From Hyphomicrobiales bacterium (GTDB lineage: Bacteria; Pseudomonadota; Alphaproteobacteria; Rhizobiales; Aestuariivirgaceae), in the NCBI GenBank assembly GCA_026996935.1, contig JALWJW010000388.1, positions 1 to 10,110 of the forward strand: DNA of 10,110 nucleotides, written 5' to 3'. Position 1 is the first letter of the stretch. Each line of letters opens with the position of its first letter. A program made the position numbers and the translations under genes. This document shows positions 1-6,549 of the stretch, piece by piece. The notes under the pieces were generated by a model. The model saw nothing but the letters and a program-made list of their open reading frames with translations, had not been told where the DNA came from and made no database searches.

Positions 1-72
1 CACGAAAATCTGGAGCGCGGTAATCCGATCAAGACATTCATCGGATTTGGTTTTAAGGAAAAGAAAAAATGA
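1..72 (+). CDS. C-terminal end of an unidentified protein (partial, cut by window start)
   Basis: The plus-strand frame beginning at base 1 is open for 23 codons and stops at TGA 70-72. The visible tail reads HENLERGNPIKTF, then a short Gly/Phe stretch (IGFGF), and ends in a lysine-rich KEKKK. A charged basic end right before the stop is typical of a genuine C-terminus, but I do not recognise the family. It converges on the DUF2147-like gene, whose stop is 57 bases away. A run of six T follows the stop (73-78), and an 8-bp inverted repeat lies inside the coding tail (22-29 and 40-47). The open frame is short enough to be chance, so confidence is moderate. Confidence 0.45.
   Translation, partial: HENLERGNPIKTFIGFGFKEKKK
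22..47 (+). repeat. 8-bp inverted repeat inside the end of the partial gene
   Basis: AATCCGAT (22-29) is exactly complementary to ATCGGATT (40-47), with a 10-base loop. Transcribed rightward, the stem is followed by a broken T stretch (46-54) and, after the stop codon, by six T (73-78). It could act as part of a weak terminator that overlaps the coding end. The loop is long and no T-run directly abuts the stem, so this is tentative. Confidence 0.3.
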
Positions 73-129
73 TTTTTTAGCCAACTCATACTCATGCATG
101 ACTAAATCAGCCATCAAGAGTATCTACCC

Positions 130-534
130 TTATTTCGCACGGGTAAAATAGTTGGCCTGGCAAATGACACCAAGGGGGCCGCAGCCTTTGATTTTCAGGC
201 GGCTGCCTGATTTGGAAATGGCGACCTGATAATATTGACCATTTTCGATGTTTAGGATTTTGCCGTGCCAGGCCTTGCCTCGACGACGCGCACCGCATAT
301 GAGAATGCGGCCGACACTGGGGCGATGAGAGGAGCGAGCAACTTTTATTCCCAGTCCGCCACCGCAATTAAACACTCGAAGCTGGTCTGAATGAGGGGTA
401 TTGTAACGATTATACAATCCATTGATCCGGCCGCGAGCCTGTGCAGAAATCGAAACTAAAATCAGCGAACAAAAACCCACCAGACACAAAGCAAACCTTG
501 CAACGTAAAAACCGCTGCTATTGACCCTCAACAA
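130..534 (-). CDS. Small exported DUF2147-like protein
   Basis: Predicted secreted or periplasmic protein of 134 residues with unknown function. Residues about 12-32 form a hydrophobic signal peptide ending in a signal-peptidase-I type site (ISAQA, then RG). The mature part resembles the DUF2147 family: an early CGGGLGIKV segment (family: CG..LCGKI), a central W-G-KI segment followed by a G-x-YY stretch, then the C-terminal LKIKGCGPLGVIC and an aromatic/basic end. This matches the family's closing pattern L.v.GC....C. Two more cysteines (CGGG, ICGARR) suggest disulfides in the periplasm. The start is TTG (532-534), chosen because GGAGGGG lies 6 bases upstream (541-547) and it keeps the full signal peptide; no ATG fits. 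It is a single-gene unit, convergent with the partial gene at the left edge. Family assignment is from motif memory. Confidence 0.7.
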   Translation of the reverse strand: MLRVNSSGFYVARFALCLVGFCSLILVSISAQARGRINGLYNRYNTPHSDQLRVFNCGGGLGIKVARSSHRPSVGRILICGARRRGKAWHGKILNIENGQYYQVAISKSGSRLKIKGCGPLGVICQANYFTRAK

Positions 535-809
535 TGCGTTCCCCTCCAGAAACTATTTTAATCTTACACTGCCGTCTTGGTGCGGCTTTTACAGATTGCC
601 ACATGAATATAACAAAGAAAATAGATGTCATAAATAAGACCAAGGTTGTGCGTTTTCACCTTTACGCTAACACATGCAGCCAAATGTCTGAAAATCTCTG
701 CTTTTCATGACTAATAATCTGCCGAACAAAGGGATAAACTTTGCGACTTTAAGATTACAAAAAACCTGCCATGATACCTTATTTCACCAGTGAATTTGAG
801 CCATCATAA
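535..809. other. Intergenic region between dusA and the DUF2147-like gene
   Basis: These 275 bases hold no convincing coding frame on either strand. They must carry the promoter of the minus-strand gene ending at 130; the sequence is AT-rich and offers several weak sigma70-like boxes but none that stands out. After the dusA stop there is a 5-bp stem (TTCAC/GTGAA around 783-794) and later an isolated run of six A (T on the transcribed strand) near 759. The two are too far apart to make a normal intrinsic terminator. No RNA gene was recognised. Confidence 0.5.
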
Positions 810-1805
810 TCACGCGGGCTTATCCACGACCAAGGCCAGTGCCTGTCTGACAAGGTCTGTGCCTGCACCTGTTAAGTGAGCGTTTTCAGACAAGTGACGA
901 CGCCACTTTCTCGCCCCCGGGCGAGCATGAAAAATACCCAACATATGGCGGGTTATTTGCGGCAAGGTCTTACCCAGCTCAAGCTGTTGTTCAATAAAGG
1001 GCAACATTGCTTCAACAGCTTGGGCGCGGTCTGAGACAGGATTGGGCTGATTATAAATCAGGCTATCAACCTGGGCCAAGATAAATGGGTCATGGTAAGC
1101 CGCGCGCCCGAGCATCACACCATCAACGTGTTCTAGGTGCTTGAGGGCTTCATCAAGATTGGCGATACCGCCATTGATATGAATTTCAAGCTCTGGCCAT
1201 TTATCTTTCAGGCGATAAACACGACCATAATTAAGCGGTGGTATATCGCGGTTTTCTTTCGGCGACAAGCCCTGCAACCATGCTTTACGGGCATGAACGA
1301 TGAATGTTTTACAACCTGCTTGAGCCACGATCTCAACAAAACTATTAAGGTCCTCGTCTTCATCCTGATCATCAATTCCAATGCGGCACTTAACCGTGAC
1401 GGGAATGTTTACGCCCGCTTGCATTTGATTAATACACTCACCCACCAGCTCTGGATCAGCCATGAGTGAGGCTCCAAAACGCCCCGCTTTTACCCGATCA
1501 GACGGGCAGCCAACATTGAGATTAATTTCATCGTAGCCAAAATCCTCGCCAATTTTTGCAGCTTGTGCCAGTTCTTTCGGGTTACTGCCCCCCAATTGCA
1601 AGGCAACAGGATGTTCCAAATCATTAAAGCCGATGAGGTGCTCACGATCCCCAAACACCACAGCACCTGATGTCACCATCTCACTATAAAGTAAAGCATT
1701 GCGGGTTAATTGACGATGAAAATATCGGCAATACCGATCCGTCCAATCCATCATCGGGGCTACAGAGAATTTTTTTTGTTGGTTTTTCGATTGGTTATAA
1801 TGCAT
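810..1805 (-). CDS. dusA: tRNA-dihydrouridine(20/20a) synthase DusA
   Basis: FMN-dependent enzyme that reduces uridine in the D-loop of tRNA to dihydrouridine using NADPH; cytosolic. At 331 residues it has the normal DusA length. The N-terminus carries SVAPMMDWTDRYCRYFHR, a DusA hallmark. LNVGCPSDRV holds the catalytic cysteine (C100). VTVKCRIGID (K139, R141) is the FMN/substrate region, followed by FIVHARKAWLQGLSPKENR (about 168-186), specific to the DusA subgroup. INGGIAN and GVMLGRAAYHDPF are the phosphate-binding C-terminal barrel strands. The tail GIFHARPGARKWRRHLSE (about 291-308) belongs to the helical tRNA-binding domain. The ATG at 1805 is used because the barrel begins only about 12 residues later; no strong Shine-Dalgarno is visible. 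It lies 234 bases downstream of dctM and is probably a separate transcription unit. Confidence 0.97.
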   Translation of the reverse strand: MHYNQSKNQQKKFSVAPMMDWTDRYCRYFHRQLTRNALLYSEMVTSGAVVFGDREHLIGFNDLEHPVALQLGGSNPKELAQAAKIGEDFGYDEINLNVGCPSDRVKAGRFGASLMADPELVGECINQMQAGVNIPVTVKCRIGIDDQDEDEDLNSFVEIVAQAGCKTFIVHARKAWLQGLSPKENRDIPPLNYGRVYRLKDKWPELEIHINGGIANLDEALKHLEHVDGVMLGRAAYHDPFILAQVDSLIYNQPNPVSDRAQAVEAMLPFIEQQLELGKTLPQITRHMLGIFHARPGARKWRRHLSENAHLTGAGTDLVRQALALVVDKPA

Positions 1806-1929
1806 TTCAATCAGATCAATTCATAAACAGCATGCTCTTTAATGGGCTGAATTGCACGCTTTTGTACCCCTGAGATGACATACGATAACGCTTTGCCAAA
1901 TGCACTTAAATTATTGCATTACATTATAA

Positions 1930-1957
1930 TTTATATCAGCCATTACCAAAGTCTCAA
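1930..1957 (-). promoter_or_regulatory. Possible sigma70-type promoter for dusA
   Basis: On the minus strand TTGAGA (1952-1957) and TATAAA (1930-1935) are separated by 16 bases. The boxes match consensus 4/6 and 5/6. Transcription would begin near 1923 and leave a leader of roughly 118 bases before the dusA ATG. It is the best promoter-like pair I see in the 1806-2039 gap, but that gap is AT-rich and such pairs arise by chance. Confidence 0.3.
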
Positions 1958-2004
1958 TTCTACCAATCAATTTCTAAACCAGCGTGCAATCAGTCAGCCC
2001 TTGG

Positions 2005-2025
2005 CCAAAACCAGGCCTGTTTTGG
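2005..2025 (-). terminator. Hairpin downstream of dctM, possible end of the operon
   Basis: CCAAAAC (2005-2011) pairs exactly with GTTTTGG (2019-2025) around a 7-base loop, beginning 15 bases past the dctM stop. The stem is 7 bp with only three G-C pairs, and no T-run follows in the minus direction. It would be a poor intrinsic terminator; it may instead protect the 3' end of the transcript or be chance. Confidence 0.3.
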
Positions 2026-2039
2026 GCGACATGCTTTGG

Positions 2040-3482
2040 CTAATTCGCGTAGGCAACGGCGGGGAGCCATGTTGTCAGTTCGGGGAAGTAAAACACAATT
2101 GCCAGCCCAAGGATTTGCAATAACACAAACGGAATTACGCCCTTATAAATGTGACCTAAGGTAATTTGAGGTGGGCAACAGCCTTTCAAATAGAACAGGG
2201 CAAATCCAACTGGTGGTGTGAGGAAAGATGTTTGTAACGTTACCGCAACCAATATGGCAAACCACACAACTGACGGGTTATCGACAGTATTGTACCCTTC
2301 AACAGGAATGTTCAAACTCAAAACAACCGGCAACATCAGCGGCATAATAATCAGAGTGATTTCAATCCAGTCCAACAAAAACCCCAACAGAAAAATGATG
2401 AATAGTATAAAACCAATGACCATATATGGATTGTCGAATGAGCCGAGGACCATGTTTTCAATGATTTCATCCCCGCCAAAACGGCGCAGTACGAAAGCAA
2501 AGAAATTTGCCGCAATAAAAATACCCACGATATAGCCGGATGTATTGAGGGTCTGGCGCATTACCATTTTGAAAACATTCATATTGAGGTTTCGAGCGGC
2601 AAGAATGGTAGCTCCCAATGCACCAAGCCCGGAAGCTTCAGTCGGCGTAGCCAGACCAAAAAAGATGGAACCAAGCACCAACAGGATCAGACCAATCGGT
2701 GGTATGACAGAAATGGCAACTTCCTTGAAAACCTTGAGGGATGGGGGTTCACTGTCAGCCGGCACCGGCATCGATTTTGGTGAAATCAGACCGTAAATAA
2801 TAATAAAAATAATATATAGTGACCCAAGTAACAGCCCCGGGAATAGCGCACCCATAAACAGATCACCCAAGCTGATAGCCAATTGATCTGACATAATGAC
2901 CAGCATGATTGACGGCGGGATTAAAATGCCAAGAGTGCCAGATGCCGCGATGGTACCTGTTGCCATTGACTTGCTGTAATTCTGCTTCAGCATCGTTGGT
3001 ACGGCCATCACACCCAGCAGCACCACTGAGGCACCAATAACGCCTGTAGACGCTGCCAGAATGATACCGATCAGCATGACTGTCAGGGCCAACCCGCCTT
3101 TGAGGGCACCAAACAGAACTTGCATGGATTTCATCATGCGCTGGGCGACACCGGATTGATCAAGCATCAAGCCCATATAAATAAACATCGGCAGCGCCAC
3201 CAGCACCGGGTTTTTTATGATCCCGCCGAAAAACCGGCCGCCATTGGCCGATAGCTTTACGTAAGACAAGCCGGTTCTGTCAAATTCTATAAATTGGGTA
3301 ATCAGTTTCCTGCTTGGGTCCAGAATGACTTCGCCAATCATCGCAAAAATCAGACTGACACCGACCAACGCATATACAACGGGAATCCCGCGAAACAGCA
3401 TGATAACAAATGTTACAAACATCAGCAGAACCATCCACTGGTTCAAGTTCATAACAGCACCTAACAGGGACAAAATTTCCAT
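2040..3482 (-). CDS. dctM: TRAP transporter large permease subunit (DctM-type)
   Basis: Inner-membrane protein of 480 residues that forms the ion-coupled channel of a TRAP uptake system, working with DctQ and DctP. It is strongly hydrophobic along its length, with about a dozen membrane segments. Family signatures are clear: AASTGVIGASVVLLGVMAVP, then KSMATGTIAASGTLGILIPPS (the first re-entrant motif), ATPTEASGLGALGA in the second half, DWIEITLIIMPLMLPVV, and QTSFLTPPVGFALFYLKG near the end. It is somewhat longer than the usual ~430 residues, with an extra loop near 50-85, as in permeases of the FcbT3/COG4664 type. It follows dctQ by 4 bases, so translation is likely coupled. The ATG at 3482 has no good Shine-Dalgarno; the ATG at 3452 (MNLNQW) has a weak AGG upstream and is an alternative start ten residues shorter. 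Confidence 0.93.
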   Translation of the reverse strand: MEILSLLGAVMNLNQWMVLLMFVTFVIMLFRGIPVVYALVGVSLIFAMIGEVILDPSRKLITQFIEFDRTGLSYVKLSANGGRFFGGIIKNPVLVALPMFIYMGLMLDQSGVAQRMMKSMQVLFGALKGGLALTVMLIGIILAASTGVIGASVVLLGVMAVPTMLKQNYSKSMATGTIAASGTLGILIPPSIMLVIMSDQLAISLGDLFMGALFPGLLLGSLYIIFIIIYGLISPKSMPVPADSEPPSLKVFKEVAISVIPPIGLILLVLGSIFFGLATPTEASGLGALGATILAARNLNMNVFKMVMRQTLNTSGYIVGIFIAANFFAFVLRRFGGDEIIENMVLGSFDNPYMVIGFILFIIFLLGFLLDWIEITLIIMPLMLPVVLSLNIPVEGYNTVDNPSVVWFAILVAVTLQTSFLTPPVGFALFYLKGCCPPQITLGHIYKGVIPFVLLQILGLAIVFYFPELTTWLPAVAYAN

Positions 3483-3486
3483 AAAA

Positions 3487-4272
3487 TTAAACTTTCGAGA
3501 TTTTGTTACGGTTCAGCACAAAGGTTATCAGGGCCAGCAAAACTATTAATGCCAGGCCATACAAAACTGTGTCATCTAAAAGCGGTTCACGCGAAACACG
3601 ACGAGGGTGCAGCTCTGGATTGCTCAAATGAACAAACCACCATAAAATGTAATAAATAAAACGCTCAGCGATAAACCAGACTGCCGGAAATGCGGCAATA
3701 AACACTTTCCATAAAGCAGGCGTTGTAAGTTTTATAAGATTTCGGTAAAGCGCAGAAAAAGCCGCAATGACTGAAGCCAGAAACAACACCGGTATCGCCA
3801 TTTTCAGCAAATACAAACCGTGCAGGCCGTTGGGGCTGTCTGACCCTTCACTGGCAACCCAGGATGAATAGGCATAGTGAGTCATGATATCTGTCATCAT
3901 GGTCAAAAATGGCAACAGCAACCAGCCCAGCGCAAACACTTCAATGCGGGCTTTGCGTTTTTCAGAATAGCGGGCATGAAAAATATCAACCCGCACATGA
4001 CTGTTAGTGGTAATTGCATAGCCAAAGGCAGACAGCATCGCCAGCCCATATATCCACCATTGAGCATCATCAAGCCAGGCCTGATTTGCACCAGCCTTGC
4101 GAATGAAAATCTGGGTCACAATCGCGACCATAAGCAAGGGAAAAAGCCAGGCCGCAACATTACCAATGCCGACCATTAAGCGATCACCCCACAAATGCTC
4201 ACTGCGATCTCTTTCGCCCGGGTCTGCAACCTGGGCAACATGATCAATCGGGTCAGTATATATGTCGGGCAT
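3487..4272 (-). CDS. dctQ: TRAP transporter small permease subunit (DctQ-type), enlarged
   Basis: Inner-membrane partner of DctM, 261 residues. The conserved DctQ core is visible: a first membrane span at about 34-57 (GNVAAWLFPLLMVAIV), QWWIYGLAMLSAFGYAI (71-87), the signature NSHVRVDIFHARYSEKRKAR (90-109), a third span at 111-131, and KMAIPVLFLASVIAAFSALYR (157-177). Classical DctQ proteins stop soon after this at about 160-190 residues. Here a C-terminal extension adds two further hydrophobic stretches (about 188-214 and 236-253) separated by a polar, basic loop. Such enlarged small subunits accompany FcbT/TakP-type binding proteins. The start ATG at 4272 has GGGAGGAG about 8-10 bases upstream. 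A hairpin with a T-run lies between dctP and this gene. Confidence 0.88.
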   Translation of the reverse strand: MPDIYTDPIDHVAQVADPGERDRSEHLWGDRLMVGIGNVAAWLFPLLMVAIVTQIFIRKAGANQAWLDDAQWWIYGLAMLSAFGYAITTNSHVRVDIFHARYSEKRKARIEVFALGWLLLPFLTMMTDIMTHYAYSSWVASEGSDSPNGLHGLYLLKMAIPVLFLASVIAAFSALYRNLIKLTTPALWKVFIAAFPAVWFIAERFIYYILWWFVHLSNPELHPRRVSREPLLDDTVLYGLALIVLLALITFVLNRNKISKV

Positions 4273-4294
4273 TACTGCGCTCCTCCCAAAAACG

Positions 4295-4326
4295 AAAAAA
4301 ATTTAGCGGTCAGTTTATGACCGCTA
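4295..4326 (-). terminator. Terminator-like hairpin between dctP and dctQ
   Basis: TAGCGGTCA (4304-4312) and TGACCGCTA (4318-4326) form a perfect 9-bp stem with a 5-base loop. In the minus (transcribed) direction it is followed by AA and then seven T (4301-4295), with another five T shortly after (4292-4288). This is a textbook intrinsic terminator placed inside a TRAP operon just after the binding-protein gene. It is likely to terminate part of the transcripts, so that the periplasmic protein outnumbers its membrane partners. Confidence 0.8.
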
Positions 4327-4345
4327 TAGTTGTTGCTTTGAAAGC

Positions 4346-5383
4346 CTAGCGCTTCAAATAGATGTTTTTAGACCAGACTGCATAGCCTTTGCGGTATTCC
4401 TGCAAATCGTTCCATACTTTCTGGAAGAATGGATCGTCCTTTGACAACTCTCCAACAACTTCTCCCCAGGCTCCTTTAAATGCGGCCAGCATTTCCGGGC
4501 TCCACTGCTTGATTTTAACACCATTTTCCTTGCTGTTTTTGACCATTGCGGCATAGTTGGTTGCTTCACCTTCAGCCAGATTGGTGGTCATATTAGCAAG
4601 GCAGGCAACTTCAATCTGCTTTTTGGCACGATCAGACATACCATCATAAACGTCTTTATTTATCAGCAGTTCAAACAATGTTGACGGTTGGTGCCAACCA
4701 GGGAAATAATTGTATTTGGCAATTTTGTGGAATCCCAGGCGGGCATCAATACGTGGCATGGAGAACTCGGTTGCATCAATTGCCCCGCGTTCAAGCGCCG
4801 GGAAGATATCTGAAGCGCCAAGCAGCGAAGTCGAAACACCAAGTTTCTGCATGGCCTTTGCTCCAAGGCCGAAAAAGCGCATGTTCAGACCTTTAAGATC
4901 AGCCACAGAGTTGATTTCTTTTTTGAACCAGCCCGATGTTTCTGGCGCAATAATACCACAAGGGAACACCTTCACATTGTAGCCGTTCTTGTCATACATT
5001 TCCTGCCAGAGCTTGGCGCCATTGCCATACAGGATCCAGCCAAGAAACTCACCAGCTTCAGGGCCAAATGGTACTGCGGCGAACAGTGAGGCAGAATTGA
5101 TTTTTCCCTGCCAATAACCAGAAGTGGCAAAAGATGAGTCAACCGATCCGCTGGAAACAGCATCAAGCGCTTCAAGGGTTGGTACTAGTTTATTGGGATC
5201 GTAATGCTTGAATTTCACATCAGTAGAGATACCATTGATTTTTTCAACGAAATCTGTTGCTGCAGTGCCAAGTATGGGCAAATTCTTACCGAATGCGGAT
5301 GTCATATCCAATGATGTTTGTGCTGTTGCCGCTGTGCTCATCAGTGCAACACCAGCTAACGCTGATAATATTTTCGTTTTCAT
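4346..5383 (-). CDS. dctP: TRAP transporter periplasmic substrate-binding protein (DctP/TakP/FcbT1-type)
   Basis: Exported solute-binding protein, 345 residues, that captures the substrate and delivers it to DctQM. Residues 1-21 are a signal peptide (MKTK, hydrophobic core, cleavage after ATA). The mature protein carries the family's linked features: GWFKKEINSVADLKGLNMRF (151-170) with R169, the arginine that in this fold clamps the substrate carboxylate; DIFPALERGAIDATEF (192-207); and YFPGWHQPS (226-234). The ATEF and PGWH patterns place it with the COG4663-like branch, which includes TakP (2-oxoacids) and FcbT1 (4-chlorobenzoate), rather than classical C4-dicarboxylate DctP. The ligand is a carboxylate; linkage to glyoxylate-assimilation genes suggests a small 2-oxo- or 2-hydroxyacid, but this is inference. 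The start ATG has GGGAGGA 6 bases upstream. It lies 123 bases after bhcD. Confidence 0.92.
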   Translation of the reverse strand: MKTKILSALAGVALMSTAATAQTSLDMTSAFGKNLPILGTAATDFVEKINGISTDVKFKHYDPNKLVPTLEALDAVSSGSVDSSFATSGYWQGKINSASLFAAVPFGPEAGEFLGWILYGNGAKLWQEMYDKNGYNVKVFPCGIIAPETSGWFKKEINSVADLKGLNMRFFGLGAKAMQKLGVSTSLLGASDIFPALERGAIDATEFSMPRIDARLGFHKIAKYNYFPGWHQPSTLFELLINKDVYDGMSDRAKKQIEVACLANMTTNLAEGEATNYAAMVKNSKENGVKIKQWSPEMLAAFKGAWGEVVGELSKDDPFFQKVWNDLQEYRKGYAVWSKNIYLKR

Positions 5384-5506
5384 GCTTTCCTCCCTAGGAA
5401 TTTTTGGCGCGGGGCCAGTGAGTTTGGCAATGATTTTGCCGGTGGATTAGTAATTTATGTGTCCGTAAGCTTGGGTGATGTGTTCTGGTTGAACCAGCCA
5501 ACCAGT

Positions 5507-6472
5507 TTAAAAATCAACTTCAATGGCAACACCTTTTTCAATCGCAAGATCAACGGCAGTCGATGCCACTGCAAGGTCTTGCAGACCAACACCTGTTCCA
5601 TCGAACAAGGTAATTTCATCATTTGACGTTCGTCCTTTATGATCGCCGTTAATGACATATCCAAGCTCAGTGATATTGCTTTGTTTTAGTGTGCCATTAG
5701 CAATTGCATGTTGGCATTCACCAATTGTTATGGCTTGAGCGATTTCATCAGTGAATACACTGGCGCGCGAAACCAGCGCGGCTTCAACTTCCTGTTTGCC
5801 TTTTGTATCAGTTCCCATGCAGGCGATATGCGTGCCACCTTTTACTTGTGCGTCCATCAAAATGGGATCAAAACTTGACGTAATCGTGATGATTACATCG
5901 GCCTGTTCACCAAGCTGATCCAGTTCTACAGGCTCAAACGGCAAGCCAATTTCATTGGCTACTTTTTCTAATCTGGGCAAGCCCTCGGGATGATAATTCC
6001 AACCGATAACCTTTTCAAAATCACATTGCTCTGCAGCCGCGCGCATTTGAAATGCTGATTGATGGCCAGCCCCAATCATGCCCAATACTTTAGCACCCTT
6101 GGGTGCAAGATATTTGATTGAAACTGATGAAGCAGCCGCTGTACGCAACGCCGTAAGAAGATTTCCGCCAACCAGCGCTTTAACTTTACCTGTATCGGGG
6201 TCAAACAAAATTACGGTTGATTGATGATTGGTCAATCCCTTTTCCATGTTACCGGGCCAGTAACCACCTGATTTTAACCCCAGAACCAAACCAGCTTTAT
6301 CGAAACCAGACTTAAACCCATATAGCGCATCGGCATATCCTATTGCCTCTCGAATGACGGGGAAGTTATAGGCATCTTTACGCGCCATCGCTGCAAAGAC
6401 GCTTTCAACTGCATCAAAAGATGCTTTGCGATCGATTAAATCAGCGATTTCATTTTCTGGCACAATGATCAT
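5507..6472 (-). CDS. bhcD: Iminosuccinate reductase BhcD (ornithine cyclodeaminase/mu-crystallin family)
   Basis: NAD(P)H-dependent imine reductase, 321 residues, cytosolic. In the beta-hydroxyaspartate cycle it reduces iminosuccinate to L-aspartate, regenerating the amino donor used by BhcA. The family layout is complete. GLKSGG (65-70) holds the active-site lysine K67. NLLTALRTAAAS (104-115) holds the substrate-binding R110. VLGMIGAGHQS (129-139) is the Rossmann nucleotide loop. ACMGTDTKGKQEVE (217-230) holds D222, equivalent to the catalytic Asp of ornithine cyclodeaminase. The family closing motif is DGTGVGLQDLAVAS (291-304). Sequence alone would say only 'cyclodeaminase family'; the specific call rests on the adjoining bhcA-B-C. 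It starts at ATG 6472 with AGGA about 12 bases upstream, a rather weak ribosome site, and sits after a hairpin that separates it from bhcC. Confidence 0.9.
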   Translation of the reverse strand: MIIVPENEIADLIDRKASFDAVESVFAAMARKDAYNFPVIREAIGYADALYGFKSGFDKAGLVLGLKSGGYWPGNMEKGLTNHQSTVILFDPDTGKVKALVGGNLLTALRTAAASSVSIKYLAPKGAKVLGMIGAGHQSAFQMRAAAEQCDFEKVIGWNYHPEGLPRLEKVANEIGLPFEPVELDQLGEQADVIITITSSFDPILMDAQVKGGTHIACMGTDTKGKQEVEAALVSRASVFTDEIAQAITIGECQHAIANGTLKQSNITELGYVINGDHKGRTSNDEITLFDGTGVGLQDLAVASTAVDLAIEKGVAIEVDF

Positions 6473-6506
6473 ATTTTTCTTTAGTCCTGTATAAAATCTT
6501 GCATTT

Positions 6507-6532
6507 AAAAACAGGGGAGGTCAGACCTCCCC
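6507..6532 (-). terminator. Terminator/attenuator-like hairpin between bhcC and bhcD
   Basis: GGGGAGGTC (6514-6522) and GACCTCCCC (6524-6532) are perfectly complementary, giving a 7-8 bp, nearly all G-C stem with a 3-5 base loop. On the transcribed minus strand it is followed by TG and five T (6511-6507). The geometry is that of an intrinsic terminator 18 bases beyond the bhcC stop. Since bhcD and the TRAP genes follow in the same direction with no strong new promoter visible, it probably sets a lower level for downstream genes or stabilises a processed bhcABC message. Confidence 0.75.
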
Positions 6533-6549
6533 CAAAGTTCCAGGAGGAA

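Noticed and set aside
92..101. 10-bp palindrome TCATGCATGA between the two convergent genes at the left end
   Set aside because: Short, no T-run, no partner site; likely chance.
1816..1881. 21-residue minus-strand ORF (MSSQGYKSVQF...) ending 10 bases before dusA
   Set aside because: It starts with ATG but has no Shine-Dalgarno sequence and no leader-peptide codon bias; not supported as a gene.
1814..1918. Open minus-strand frame of 35 codons just upstream of dusA, with a protein-like composition
   Set aside because: It has no ATG, GTG or well-placed TTG start and no ribosome site; probably chance, although it could be an old gene remnant.
5426..5440. Stem GGCAA/TTGCC in the bhcD-dctP gap, and a CTGGT/ACCAG stem near 5485-5497
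   Set aside because: Stems of only 5 bp with no T-run on the transcribed strand; not terminators. No convincing dctP promoter was found in this 123-base gap either.
6473..6506. Separate promoter for bhcD
   Set aside because: A TATACA-like box is present on the minus strand near 6490 but no acceptable -35 box at the right distance.
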